From contig VWVT01000002.1 of assembly GCA_008638415.1 (NCBI GenBank), forward strand, positions 496,001-560,000: a DNA stretch of 64,000 bases. Direction: 5' to 3'. The notes under the pieces are model-generated. The model did no database searches and was not told where the DNA came from. It worked only from the letters and a program-made list of their open reading frames with translations. Shown piece by piece: positions 53,866-63,359 of this stretch. A program made the translations under genes and the position numbers. Origin of the DNA: Nocardiopsis sinuspersici (lineage in GTDB: Bacteria > Actinomycetota > Actinomycetes > Streptosporangiales > Streptosporangiaceae). How positions within the stretch are numbered: the stretch's first letter is position 1; every line of letters starts with the position of its first letter.

Positions 53866-53976
53866 TTCGCGTTGCCGGGGGTGGAGTAGCAGTCACCCTG
53901 TTCGGCGGTTGAACAGTGACGAAGCCAGAGCCGACCACACTGGCCGTTGATCCCCTGGCATGGCAGGATGGCGCTC

Positions 53977-54372
53977 ATGCCCCAATCGCCCCCCTTTGGG
54001 ATCCCCTCGAACACTCCCCAGCCCGGCCGATTGGGCGCTGCGCCACAGCACCGGCAGGGGTCGCCCGCGGACAAGGCGATCACGATCGTCCTTGTCTGCC
54101 TTGCGCCACCGGTATGCGTTGGGACGAGTTTCTGGGGCGTTTTCTCGGTCATGGCGACCGCGAGTTGTGGAAGCGACTGCGGCGGCGCCGTCGACATGGC
54201 CATCCCACTGATGATCTTCTCGCCATGGGTGGTCTGGCTGATCGCCACTGTCTGGGCGATAGTGCGCCTGGTCAGAAAACAGCCCGCGGTCTGGGTGATG
54301 CTCCTCGGCCTGGGAATGGCGACCGTGATCTATGTGGCGGCGAACATCATGCTGTTCACGGGCGTTGGCTGA
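53977..54372 (+). CDS. Small membrane protein with foreign-looking codon use
   Basis: A 131-residue protein. The first 35 residues are Pro/Gln-rich; three hydrophobic segments follow (KAITIVLVCLAPPVCVG; AVDMAIPLMIFSPWVVWLIATV; AVWVMLLGLGMATVIYVAAN). Two Cys flank a short loop (ASCGSDCGG). It matches no named family. It uses codons rare in this genome (AGA, AAA, ATA, GTT, CTT, CCA), suggesting recent transfer. ATG 53977 has AGGA eight bases upstream; ATG 53968 is an alternative. It is the first gene after tRNA-His, a common integration site. Confidence 0.7.
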   Translation: MPQSPPFGIPSNTPQPGRLGAAPQHRQGSPADKAITIVLVCLAPPVCVGTSFWGVFSVMATASCGSDCGGAVDMAIPLMIFSPWVVWLIATVWAIVRLVRKQPAVWVMLLGLGMATVIYVAANIMLFTGVG

Positions 54373-54768
54373 TCATCCACAGGCATCGAGGTCCCGCCGA
54401 TCACCGGGGCGAGACCGCCGGTGCCCTCGGGGACGTGGCGTCGGTGGGGACTCTCCCGATCGCACCGCCCGTCCCCGCGAGGACCACAGGTCCCTCGCTG
54501 GGGTGGCGAGGTGCCGGTGAGCCTCAGGCTCTCACCCGCGGCTCGCAGTTCCTCTCCGCACTCCCCCACCGACGCCCGTGGTCCCGGCTGCGGGGACCGG
54601 GCCAAGAAGGGCGGCGACCGGTGCGGATCGGCCTGAACCCATGACGGTTCATCACTCCTCGCCGACTACGATCACCGGCCATCAGGGCCGCGCGACGTAT
54701 CTGTCGGCGGTGCCCCCACCCGAGGCTTCTCCTCCACGCGGGCGGGGACGGCACCGGGGCTTTGGCGG
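54373..54768. other. 396-base spacer without a gene
   Basis: Mixed-composition sequence after the small membrane gene. Frames on both strands are short and show no ribosome site or family resemblance. It may be island remnant. Confidence 0.45.
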
Positions 54769-55149
54769 TCAGTGGTAGAAGCCGACGATTCCGTGGCCCT
54801 GCTCGGCCGCCACCCGGATCCACTGCAGGACCGTGTGCACCGACTCGCGCATGGAATGGTCCTCCAGGGCCTCCACCTGTTCAGGGGTCACGGAGCGCGC
54901 CTGCTCGGCCGCCCGGCGAACGCCCTCCCTGCTCCACTCCTCGCCGTCCTCGTCGCCCATCCACAGGTCGTCCATGCGCACCGCGTCCACGCCCAGTTCC
55001 GTCAGCGCCTTGTCCACCTCGGCGAACCACCAGAACTTCACCGGGTAGAAGGGGGCGTTGGGAAGGAAGCGCCCGTGGCGTTCGCACTGGCTCCGGTAGA
55101 GGGCCGGATCGGCGCGGGAGATGCGGTCGAGGTCGACGCTGTAGGCCAT
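54769..55149 (-). CDS. Hypothetical small acidic protein
   Basis: A 126-residue soluble protein: AYSVDLDRISRADPAL, APFYPVKFWWFAEVDKALTELG, MDDLWMGDEDGEEWSREGVRRA, then an amphipathic C-terminus. It resembles uncharacterised actinobacterial proteins (a DUF7691-type group, from memory). I start at ATG 55149 with AGGA three bases upstream; ATG 55164 is possible. Its place among immunity-like genes suggests an accessory role, but nothing more can be said. Confidence 0.6.
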   Translation of the reverse strand: MAYSVDLDRISRADPALYRSQCERHGRFLPNAPFYPVKFWWFAEVDKALTELGVDAVRMDDLWMGDEDGEEWSREGVRRAAEQARSVTPEQVEALEDHSMRESVHTVLQWIRVAAEQGHGIVGFYH

Positions 55150-55332
55150 CAGTCCTGAGCTCATACCGAGGAATGTACGGACCGCCCACGACAAGGCGGA
55201 TACGGCGCCCGCGTCGGGGCTGCCACGCTCGCGCGGCCCTCCCCGGAACCCGCCCGGAGAGGGCCGCGGTCCTACGTGGGTGCCGTCAGACCGGGGCGGG
55301 AGCACACGGCCCCCGCCCGTTCATGAGAAGGC

Positions 55333-56280
55333 TCAGAACTCCAGCACGAGGCGTCCGCGTACTCCGCCCGCTTCCAGCAGGCGATGGGCCTCGGCGGCCT
55401 GTTCGGCGGGCAGGGTCCGCGCCACACGCGGGGTCAGGACCCCCTCCTCCACCTGCCGGCGCAGCCGGTCGAGTTCGTCCCGCTCCCTCAGGTAGTCCAC
55501 GACCATGACCGGATGGAAGGAGGCGCCCCGCTCACGCGCCCGATCGGTTCCGGTGTAGCCGCGGACGGTCGCGATTCCTCCACCGTCGCGTACGGCGTCC
55601 AGGACCAGCTCGTCCTGCACCGCGGCGTCGACGAGGGCGTCGGCCCCGCCGGGGACCACCTCGCGGACGCGCTGGGCGACGTCGTCCCCGCGGGCCACCA
55701 CGACGTCGGCTCCCAGTTCCTTGACCAGCACCTCGTCCTTGGGAGCGGCGTCGGCCACGACCCGCAGCCCCTCGGCCTTGGCCAGCTGGATCACGTACCC
55801 GCCGAGCACACCGGCCGCGCCGGTGACCGCGAGGGTCCGTCCCGCCTCCAGGTTCAACATGTCCAACGCGCGCCGCGCCGTCAGGCCGTTCATCGGCAGG
55901 GTGGAAGCGGCGGCGGTCGAGACGCCGGCCGGGGCCCGGACCACCGAGTCGGCGGGCAGCACCAGGCTCTCGCCGTAGGCGCCGTGCGAGGCCTTCGGCG
56001 CGACGATCGCCATCACGGGGTCGCCGACGGCCAGGTCCCCGGACACCTCGGGGCCGACCTCGTCGAGCACCCCGGCGGCGTCCATACCCGGCACGTAGGG
56101 CGGCGGGAACTCGCGCTGTGCGTCAGCACGCCCGCCGTTGCGGACCAGGGTGTCGGTCGGGTTGACCGCCGCCGCGCGCACGCGGATCCGCACCTCGCCG
56201 GGGCCCGCGTGGCGCTCCGGAACGTCGAAGCCCCGCAGAGCCTCGGGGCCTCCGAACTCGTCTACTCCGATAACTCGCAT
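55333..56280 (-). CDS. NADP-dependent quinone oxidoreductase-like protein
   Basis: A 315-residue MDR-family (zeta-crystallin-like) enzyme with no zinc ligands. Blocks are EVRIRVRAAAVNPTDTLVRNG, PYVPGMDAAGVLDEVG, the Rossmann motif VTGAAGVLGGYVIQLAKAEG and GADVVVARGDD. It reduces quinones or enones with NADPH; the substrate is unknown. The ATG at 56280 is the family start. It stands between accessory genes in this part of the window but has ordinary codon use. Confidence 0.9.
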   Translation of the reverse strand: MRVIGVDEFGGPEALRGFDVPERHAGPGEVRIRVRAAAVNPTDTLVRNGGRADAQREFPPPYVPGMDAAGVLDEVGPEVSGDLAVGDPVMAIVAPKASHGAYGESLVLPADSVVRAPAGVSTAAASTLPMNGLTARRALDMLNLEAGRTLAVTGAAGVLGGYVIQLAKAEGLRVVADAAPKDEVLVKELGADVVVARGDDVAQRVREVVPGGADALVDAAVQDELVLDAVRDGGGIATVRGYTGTDRARERGASFHPVMVVDYLRERDELDRLRRQVEEGVLTPRVARTLPAEQAAEAHRLLEAGGVRGRLVLEF

Positions 56281-56409
56281 GCCCGCGGCAACACGTGCCC
56301 GCGCGGCGGCATTCCTGCCCCCGCACAGGGCGGGAAGGGACCCGATCCGGGGGCCACTTCACTGAGCACCGGCCGCTCGGGCACCGGCCGCTCAGGCCGA
56401 CCGCAGGTG

Positions 56410-56992
56410 TCAGTCGGCGGGTAGGAGCCGCACCAGACCGACCCGGGTGTGCTCGTCCGCCCAGGCCTGGACGGCACCGACCCTCCACCGGCCGGAAGGC
56501 AGCGGAACGGGCGCCTGTTCGGGCATCCCGCCGCCGGGGTACTCGACGTCCAGTTCGACTGCCGGCACGGCGGAGTCCATGAGCACGGCGGAACCGTCCG
56601 TCACCCAGACCCCGCACTCCTCCCACTCCGTGGCCGGGTCCGCCAGGACCACCTCGACCGCGGCCCTCAGAGGGGCCTCGGAGTCGGCGGCGAGCCAGCG
56701 CAGGAAGACCCGGTGCTCGGGCAGGTAGCAACTCGTGGAAGGCAGGTCCCCCAGGACCAGCGCCTGCGCGCCGCTCCCTCCCACGGGGACCATCCCCGCC
56801 AGGCCCACCGCGCAGGCCCGGTCGTAGTCGTCGGGGGGTGTCCGAGTCCCCGACGACCATCCCCTCCTCCGTGCAGCCACCCCATGCGGCCAGCGCGGAG
56901 GAGGGAACCACCAGCAGCGGGCCGCCGAACGAACCCACCCAGGTGGGAGGAGCAGGGGACGCGTCGGTTTCGGTGGAGGAGGAGCCGCTCAT
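56410..56992 (-). pseudogene. Imm21-type immunity protein gene, one frameshift
   Basis: Two frames must be joined. From ATG 56992 the first reads WVGSFGGPLLVVPSSALAAWGG down to about 56835. The second continues with DDYDRACAVGLAGMVPVGG, ALVLGDLPSTSCYLP, FLRWLAADSEAPL and AVLMDSAVPAVELD to the stop at 56410. Together they have the layout of Imm21, an immunity protein of polymorphic toxin systems, about 190 residues. The frames meet in a run of six C (minus strand) at 56833-56838. It is either a real single-base indel or a homopolymer sequencing error. No toxin gene is in view. Confidence 0.7.
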
Positions 56993-57232
56993 GCGGCCAG
57001 TGTCCCCCACGGCCACTGACAATGTCCTGCCGGGCATCGGCCCACCTCTGTCACCAGGGCTTCTCCGCCGGTTCTGTCCGGGTGTGGCCGGATGTGGCCC
57101 CTCCCCCGGCTTCGGAACGAACATCCAGGTGGAGCGGCGATCCCCTTCGGAGATCAGTCGTATCCCCAGGCAGGAGAGGTTTGTCGTGTCCGCCCGGTCA
57201 CTGTTAGCTTCCTTGCCAGCCGGTCGCCTCAC

Positions 57233-57682
57233 GTGACCGAGCTTGCGGTGTCCCCCACCCAGAACCCCCCCGTGGAACAGCGGCACGCGTGCTGCCGCCA
57301 CGGCGCCGTCATCGGCTATGTCATCCTCGACGTCGCGGAGCCCTCGTCGTGGACCCACATGTACCTGGCAGTCTCCGGTCCCGAATCCCACTCCCGCTAC
57401 GCGGACTGGTTTGAGGAGGGCTACCCCTCCTTCAGCCGCAGCTTCCCCATCGAGACCCATCCCATCGACGAGTTCGGTGCCGTGGGCCCCAAGGGTTACC
57501 ACCTGGTCTTCGACGCGCCCCGGGCCAAGCCCGTCGAAAACGGGCGCATGGTCATCGACACCCTGAGGGAGATGGCCCGCGAGGGGTGCGCGGTGGTGGT
57601 CGCCACCCACAACGACAACGTGCGCGATGCCTGCGACGCGGTGTTCGACGTCCAGGACCAGCGCCTCACCGCGGCCGTGTAG
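57233..57682 (+). CDS. Chimeric small ORF ending in an ABC ATPase C-terminus
   Basis: A 149-residue product. Residues 1-100 (AVIGYVILDVAEPSSWTHMY, ADWFEEGYPSFSRSF) match nothing I know. The last 50 (ENGRMVIDTLREMAREGCAV, VVATHNDNVRDACDAVFD) are the tail of a LolD/MacB-type ABC ATPase, including the switch His in ATHND. They lack the Walker A, signature and Walker B motifs. The joint lies near 57530-57545. It looks like a deletion that fused an accessory gene to the end of a transporter gene. Any activity as an ATPase is impossible. The GTG at 57233 has no ribosome site; a TAGCTT -10-like hexamer is about 25 bases upstream. Confidence 0.6.
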   Translation: MTELAVSPTQNPPVEQRHACCRHGAVIGYVILDVAEPSSWTHMYLAVSGPESHSRYADWFEEGYPSFSRSFPIETHPIDEFGAVGPKGYHLVFDAPRAKPVENGRMVIDTLREMAREGCAVVVATHNDNVRDACDAVFDVQDQRLTAAV

Positions 57683-57867
57683 GACCAGCACGCCCGGCCC
57701 GGAGGGGTGGGCGGTGATCCGCGCCCACGGTGAAGGCGTGTCCGGCAGCGCCGGGGCCAGGCGGCCGACGGCGCTGACCGCCGATGCCACCGCGCTCGAC
57801 ACTCGACACCCTGTTCTGGCTGATGTTCAGCCGCTCGGCGGGCCGAACCCTGGTGAGGCCGGACGGT

Positions 57868-58492
57868 TCACGGTCGCCGGAGCGTGCCGTCGGTCCACCG
57901 GCGCATCCACTCGGTGAAGGTGAGCTCCCGGGGGAGCAGCATGGTGCCCGGATCGTCCTCGGTCATCGTGTTGGGGTCGATGGCCCACATCCCACCGGGC
58001 GGGTCGCCGCAGTCGACCAGCAACTCTATGCCGCACCCCAGTCGCACAGCGACAGGAGCGACTCCGCCATCGACTGCAGCTCCCGGGCCACTCCGCCTGT
58101 TGTTCGAGGGCGCCGATGACGGAGGCGCCGTTCTCCTGCTTCCGCAGCGGCAGCAGGCCGTAGCCGGGGCCGAAGCCCCCGTCGCCGAGTTCGAGGTAGC
58201 AGCGCCGTAGCAGCGGTGACATGGGGCGGCCGAGGAGCTCCTCGCACTCGCGTACCGCGTCCTCCGGCGCGGGCGTGAGCGGCGGCAGCGGGTCGAGCCG
58301 CCCCGAGGCGAGGGCGGTGTCGTACTCCGGGGTGCCCCTGAAGCAGACCGTCCGCCACTGTTCCTGGTCGACGCGATGCCGGGTCACGTCACCGCCGGCG
58401 TCGATCGGCGGGCCGAGCCGGTGGTCCAGGTACTCACCGGCGAGCACTCGTGCGCGTACGGCCTCGAACACCGCGTCGTCATCGCTCTTCAC
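57868..58492 (-). pseudogene. SMI1/KNR4-family gene with two frameshifts
   Basis: Three frames follow one another. From GTG 58492: DDAVFEAVRARVLAGEYLDH, AVRECEELLGRPMSPLLRR, LELGDGGFGPGYGLLPL. After a shift near 58090-58095: ARELQSMAESLLSLCDWG. After another near 58033-58039: CGIELLVDCGDPPGGMWAID and LTFTEWMRRWTDGTLRRP to the stop at 57868. Joined, they read as a normal SMI1/KNR4 immunity-type protein of about 207 residues. Each step is explained by loss of one base in a short G/C run. Either the gene is dead or the sequence carries indel errors. Confidence 0.72.
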
Positions 58493-58802
58493 GCGTCCAG
58501 TGTTCCCACCGCATACGACAGAACCGTCCCCCTGTCCCCCTCGAAAACCGCTGGCGGCCGGACTCCGTGAACGGGCGGCCACCGAGCCGACGGGGCCGTC
58601 CCCCGCCCTTCGTTTCCCGGGGGCGCGCGGCGCCTGGTGCACGCCGGATGTCCGGGCGGCCACGGGTGGGTGAACGCGCGGGGGAAGACACCTGTCCGTC
58701 TGGACACCAGGCTCCCGACGGGACGAGGATCGGTTCCCTGCCGGGCAACGAACGCACAAGCCCGACATACGTGGACATTCGGCGTCTCCTGGAAGGGTCG
58801 GA

Positions 58803-61800
58803 ATGAGTGTGGACGGCGCAGGCGAGGTCTCCCGGACCGAGGGCGCGGCCCCCCGCAGGTGGCGCCCGCGCCGAATCGGAATCGCCGTCGGCCTGGTGGT
58901 CCTGGGCGCGGGTGCGGTGCTCCAGGGACTCCCCGACCTGCTCCCGGGCAACGAGGGCCTGCCCGTCTTGGCGATCAGCGCGCTCGGCGGCGGGCTGGTC
59001 GCCGTCGCGGGATGGCTGCTGGAGAACCCCGACCACTCCTCCTCGCAGGCGGAGGCTCCCGCGCTGCGCCGGCGGCTGCCCCCGCCCATCGACCACTTCA
59101 CCGGCCACGCCGGCCTCATGGCGGAGCTACTGGGCGAGTTCGCCCGTTTTCCGCGCAGGGGTGCGCGCCGCCTGGTCAGCCGACCGGTATGGCTGACCGG
59201 TCGCCGCAAGGCCCGCGGACCGCTGGCCGTCGCGCTCACCGGCGAGGGCGGCACCGGCAAGAGCCAGCTCGTCGCCCAGGTCGTCGACAAGGTGGCCGAC
59301 CGCTTCCCCGACGGCAAGCTGGAGTTCGAGCTCTACGGCGGCGCCGCACCCGAGTCCTCCCCCGAGGCGCGCCCCTCCTCCGGGCACGGCTCCGACGGGA
59401 CCGGTCCGACCGCCCCGGTGCGCCGCGAGCCCCGAAGGCCCGAGGACGTCCTCGCCCAGATGATCACCGAGGTCGGGGGGCGCCCTCCGGACGGCGCCTC
59501 CCTGGACGAGCTGGCCGGGCTGTGGAGGACCGCGACCGAGGAGCGCAGGCTGCTCGTCGTCCTCGACAACGCCAAGGACTACGCCCAGGTGGAGCCGCTG
59601 CTGCCCGGCGGACGGGGGTGCGCGGTCCTGGTCACCAGCCGCAACGACTTCCCCGACGCGCAACGGCCCATGCTGCGCCGCCACCTGGACCCCCTGCCGC
59701 CTGAAGAGGGCCTGGAGCTGCTGGACAGGCTGGTGAGCGGCTCGCCCCGGCCCCTGTCGGAGGCCGACCGCGCCGCGCTGCCCGGCCTCGTCTCCGCCTG
59801 CCACGGGTTCCCCCTGGCGCTCTGCCTGGTGAGCACACAGATCACCCAGGAACGGGGACCGGGCGCCGCCGACCTGATGCGCCACATGAACGATCCCGCC
59901 CTGCGGCTGACCGTTCCGGGCCCGCAGGCCATCGCCCAGTCGCTCGCGTTCAGCCTGCAGCAGTGCGAGCCGCGGGAGCGGCTGCTGCTGAGCCGTCTGG
60001 CCGGTGCCGGACTGGCGACCTTCGCCGCGTGGTCGGCCGCCGCCCTGCTGGGCATCTCCGAGGACGAGGCCAAGCCGCTGCTGCTGCGGATGAGCCACCG
60101 GTACCTGGTGACGTACCTGTACGAGGCGGGAGGGTTCGACCGTTTCCAGTTGCACGACCACGTCCGGAACACCCTGCTGACGGCGGGGCCCCGCGTGCTC
60201 GGCGTCCCGGAGGAGGAGCGGCCCGACTGGTCGCGGGAGGAGCTCGGGCTCGCGGTGGAGCGGCTGCTGCGCGCCTTCGACCGGATCGCGGAGGCGGCCG
60301 CGCGCCGGGCCGCGCCGCACGAGTGGAGTTTCGGCTCCCCCCTTCCCGGCCGGGACGGCACTGCCCCGGAGGAGCCGGGCTCGGAGGGGCCACGCACGGG
60401 AGAGCCGGGATGGGAGGGTCCGGATCCGGCCGCGTCGCGGGGGCCGACCGATCCCATGGCGTGGCTGGAGTCCGAACGGCGGGGCTTCGAGGTCTGCTTC
60501 CAGTGGACGCGGCCGCGCCGGACCACCGGGGACGACCGGCGGCTCGGGTGGACCGCCGGGCAGGAGCGGCTCAGGATGCGCACCATCGGGTACGGGTGGC
60601 GGCTGCGCCGGGCCTTCTCCGTGCTGTGCCGGACCGGGCGCACGCGGTGGGACGCGATGAGGGAGGCCACCCAGCAGGCGACCGCGCTGGCCCTGGAGAT
60701 GGGTGAGCCGCTCGCCTACGGGATCGCCCTGCTGGACCGGGCCGAGGTGGCCAGCGGCCACGGCGACCACGACACGGGCCACGAGCGCGCCCTGACCGCG
60801 CTGTACGTCCTGGAGCAGTTGGAGTCGGCGGACCCGCGGTGGAGGGCGCGGGCGCACAAGGCGATCGGGGTGAACCTGTACCGTCGCGGCGACCTGGACG
60901 ACGGCCGGGCCGAGATCGAGGAGGCCGTGCGGATCTTCTCCGACCACGGCGACCGCTGGTGGCAGGTGCGGGCACTGTGCAACCTGGCCGAGGTCGACCG
61001 CTTCCAGGGACACCGGAAACGGGCCTACGAGCTGCTCATCCGTGCGCAGCAGCTGCTCGTGGGCTCACAGGACTCCCCCGAGCAGTGGACCAGGGTCCGG
61101 CTGCAGAAGGGCGAGGTGCTGCGGCTGCGCGGGTTCACGCTCAACGCCTGGTTCGTGCTGGACGACGAGCGGGAGCGGCTCTCCCGGTCGCCGGGCGGGG
61201 ACTGGTACCACGCCCGCTACCTGCGCTCACTGGGCCAGCTGCCGGCCAAGAGGCTCAACCGGGAGGCCTGGGAGTGCGAACTGCTGTTCAGCCCCGCGCG
61301 TGAGCGCGACCGGCGCCGCCTGACCGCGCGGGACCCGGAGTGGCCGAGGAAGCAGCGGGACAAGGTCGCCGACCTGTTCGTCGACGGAGAACAGGGGTAC
61401 GCCGAGCGCTGCGCCGAGACGGGTCCGGCGCGCGGGCCGCTGCGCCGACGGGCGCGGCTGCGCGACACCTGGCAGGACGCGGAGCAGATCGCCCGGCTGC
61501 GGGACGCGGAGCAGGCGTTCCTGCGGATCGGTGACGCATGGGGACGGTGGCGCACCTGTCTGGTCCTGGGCCAGGCGCGGATGGCCCAGGACCGGGAGCG
61601 GGGCAAGGAGGAGATGCTGCGTGCCGCCGAGGGCTTCCGGGAGCTGGGCGACAAGTGGTGGCACGCCCGCGCGCACCGTATGGCGGCGGAGTCGCTGCAA
61701 CGGGCCGACCGGCTGTCCGAGGCCGAGGAGCTGGCCAGGGTGGCGGTCGACGGATACCGGGGCCTCCAGCACCGTTCCGGTCAACTGCGGGCGATGACGC

Positions 61801-62042
61801 TGCTGGCCGCGATCATGACCGGCCGCGACCTCCTGGAGGCGTGGCGGACGCTCAACGAGGCCGAGGAACTCGCGGAGGAGGGTGTGCGGCGCGGGGCGGT
61901 GCCGGCGTCACTGCTCCAGGAGATCCGGGACATGCTGCGCGTCACCGAGCACGGTTCCGGCTCGACCCTCGGCACCGGTTCCGCCCGGCGGCCCGGGGAC
62001 CCGGCCGGAGACGCCGGGCCGCGGACCGGGCGCCTGGGCTGA
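58803..62042 (+). CDS. Membrane-tethered STAND (NB-ARC) NTPase with TPR-like C-terminus
   Basis: A 1079-residue protein. Two hydrophobic helices (about 25-44 and 53-73) form an N-terminal membrane hairpin. The STAND core follows: P-loop ALTGEGGTGKSQL (147-155), Walker B RRLLVVLDNAKDY, sensor AVLVTSRND and a GLPL-like HGFPLALCL. A winged-helix-like part follows (to about 500), then a long TPR-like array (about 610-1050; HKAIGVNLYRRGDLDDG, RAEIEEAVRIF, ARAHRMAAESLQRADRLSEA). Unlike AfsR-type regulators it has no DNA-binding domain. STAND proteins oligomerise on ligand binding; the membrane hairpin could be the output. ATG 58803 has GGAAGG upstream. Next to immunity-gene remnants, a defence or conflict role is plausible but unproven. 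Confidence 0.88.
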   Translation: MSVDGAGEVSRTEGAAPRRWRPRRIGIAVGLVVLGAGAVLQGLPDLLPGNEGLPVLAISALGGGLVAVAGWLLENPDHSSSQAEAPALRRRLPPPIDHFTGHAGLMAELLGEFARFPRRGARRLVSRPVWLTGRRKARGPLAVALTGEGGTGKSQLVAQVVDKVADRFPDGKLEFELYGGAAPESSPEARPSSGHGSDGTGPTAPVRREPRRPEDVLAQMITEVGGRPPDGASLDELAGLWRTATEERRLLVVLDNAKDYAQVEPLLPGGRGCAVLVTSRNDFPDAQRPMLRRHLDPLPPEEGLELLDRLVSGSPRPLSEADRAALPGLVSACHGFPLALCLVSTQITQERGPGAADLMRHMNDPALRLTVPGPQAIAQSLAFSLQQCEPRERLLLSRLAGAGLATFAAWSAAALLGISEDEAKPLLLRMSHRYLVTYLYEAGGFDRFQLHDHVRNTLLTAGPRVLGVPEEERPDWSREELGLAVERLLRAFDRIAEAAARRAAPHEWSFGSPLPGRDGTAPEEPGSEGPRTGEPGWEGPDPAASRGPTDPMAWLESERRGFEVCFQWTRPRRTTGDDRRLGWTAGQERLRMRTIGYGWRLRRAFSVLCRTGRTRWDAMREATQQATALALEMGEPLAYGIALLDRAEVASGHGDHDTGHERALTALYVLEQLESADPRWRARAHKAIGVNLYRRGDLDDGRAEIEEAVRIFSDHGDRWWQVRALCNLAEVDRFQGHRKRAYELLIRAQQLLVGSQDSPEQWTRVRLQKGEVLRLRGFTLNAWFVLDDERERLSRSPGGDWYHARYLRSLGQLPAKRLNREAWECELLFSPARERDRRRLTARDPEWPRKQRDKVADLFVDGEQGYAERCAETGPARGPLRRRARLRDTWQDAEQIARLRDAEQAFLRIGDAWGRWRTCLVLGQARMAQDRERGKEEMLRAAEGFRELGDKWWHARAHRMAAESLQRADRLSEAEELARVAVDGYRGLQHRSGQLRAMTLLAAIMTGRDLLEAWRTLNEAEELAEEGVRRGAVPASLLQEIRDMLRVTEHGSGSTLGTGSARRPGDPAGDAGPRTGRLG

Positions 62043-62225
62043 GGTCCGGGTCCCACCGCGGTCGGGCGTCGGGAGGATACGGGCGCCAGCCGGGGCCTGG
62101 CGCCGGGGATGTGCGGGCGGGGACGGCGTCGGCGGGGGGCGAGACCGGTGGCGGGAGCACCGGTGCCCCCAGTACCGGCACGGCCGCGATCGGCCGGTGA
62201 CGGCCGGGGAGCGGATCGGCGGTGG

Positions 62226-63359
62226 TCAGGAACCGCTCTCGGGCGCCTGGGCACCACCGGCGCCCGGCAGCGCGTCGTCGCCGTCCAGCTCCGCGTACTC
62301 CTCGCGGATGCGCCGCGCCACCTCGGAGAAACCGCCCCGCTCCAGGAGCTCCAACTGGTCGCGGGCGAACTCCGTGCGGGTCGGCCCGCTCGGGAGGGAG
62401 TCGATCAGGCTCCGCAGGATCGCTACCTGCACGTCGCGCTCGGCCGACTCGTGTCCGCCGCCCTCGGCGGGCCACCAGTAGCTCTCGTAGCCCTCGACGT
62501 CCACGTCGCTGCCCGGACCGGGAGGCACGGCGGGCTCGTCCTCCCCGTAGCCCGGCGGTTCACCGAGCGGATCGCCCAGCGGGTCGAGTTCCCCGTCAGG
62601 GGCCGGGCGCGGAGGCAGGACCGGCCCCGCCGGTCCGACCGTGAGACCCTCCAGCTCCTCCGACTCCTCCTCGGCGTCGCGGACGGCCTCGCGCAGTTCG
62701 CGGTCCTTGCGGAGTCCGGCCACGCGGTGCAGCCGCTCGGCGTCCTCCTCGGGCAGGCGCAGGCCCACCTCCTCCGCCCACACCACGATCCCCGCGCCGG
62801 TGACCGCGGTCTCCACCGCGAGCCGGGCGGCCAGTTCGCACTCGGCGACGCCGTGCTCCGAGGGGGTCACGCCGCGGGCCAGCTCCGAGGCCCGGGTGAC
62901 GACCGCGAGGACGGCGGGAGCGACCGGGTTGCGCAGGCGCAGGTCCACGTGGCCGTCCCACCGCCAGTGCACGACGGCGGAGAACACCAGGTCGTAGTCC
63001 TCGACGGCGCTGGGCAGCGCGGTCGGGCGCACCCGGGTGCCGCGCGCGGCGCCGGGAACCTCCGGGGCCGTGCCGGAGGTCTCGGAGGCCGGGCTTGAGG
63101 TCGGATCATCCCAGGTATCGTCGTTCCTGGTGAACGCGCCGTCGAAGCGCTGGAGGAGAGTTCCCAGGAGCAGCACGGCCGGGATCCACAGAAGTGTCCA
63201 GAGACCGACCAGGGGGTAGAGCACGCAGGGGACGACGGCCACCACGGTGGCGGCCGCCACGAGGCGCGTCGGGGTGACGGGGGTGACGGTGTGCCTCCTC
63301 TCGCGGCGCGGCCGTGCCGGGCCGTGTCCGGGCCCGTGCGGTAGCGCTCGACACCGCAT
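62226..63359 (-). CDS. Two-helix membrane protein, unrecognised
   Basis: A 377-residue protein with a basic leader, two membrane helices (about residues 30-65: LVAAATVVAVVPCVLYPLVG, LWTLLWIPAVLLLGTLL), a soluble domain (VEDYDLVFSAVVHWRWDG to GIVVWAEEVGLRLPEED), a Glu/Pro-rich linker and a C-terminal helical part (VQVAILRSLIDSLPSG). A related layout is known in uncharacterised actinobacterial proteins with a flotillin/band-7-like middle, but I cannot confirm that. ATG 63359 has AAGGAG 12 bases upstream. It converges on the STAND gene, with 183 bases between stops. Confidence 0.7.
   Translation of the reverse strand: MRCRALPHGPGHGPARPRRERRHTVTPVTPTRLVAAATVVAVVPCVLYPLVGLWTLLWIPAVLLLGTLLQRFDGAFTRNDDTWDDPTSSPASETSGTAPEVPGAARGTRVRPTALPSAVEDYDLVFSAVVHWRWDGHVDLRLRNPVAPAVLAVVTRASELARGVTPSEHGVAECELAARLAVETAVTGAGIVVWAEEVGLRLPEEDAERLHRVAGLRKDRELREAVRDAEEESEELEGLTVGPAGPVLPPRPAPDGELDPLGDPLGEPPGYGEDEPAVPPGPGSDVDVEGYESYWWPAEGGGHESAERDVQVAILRSLIDSLPSGPTRTEFARDQLELLERGGFSEVARRIREEYAELDGDDALPGAGGAQAPESGS

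Noticed and set aside
53892..53920. LexA/SOS-box-like dyad (TGTTC..GAACA) before the small membrane gene
   Set aside because: The arms are unequal (GTCACCCTGTTC against GAACAGTGAC) and the spacing does not fit the actinobacterial SOS box.
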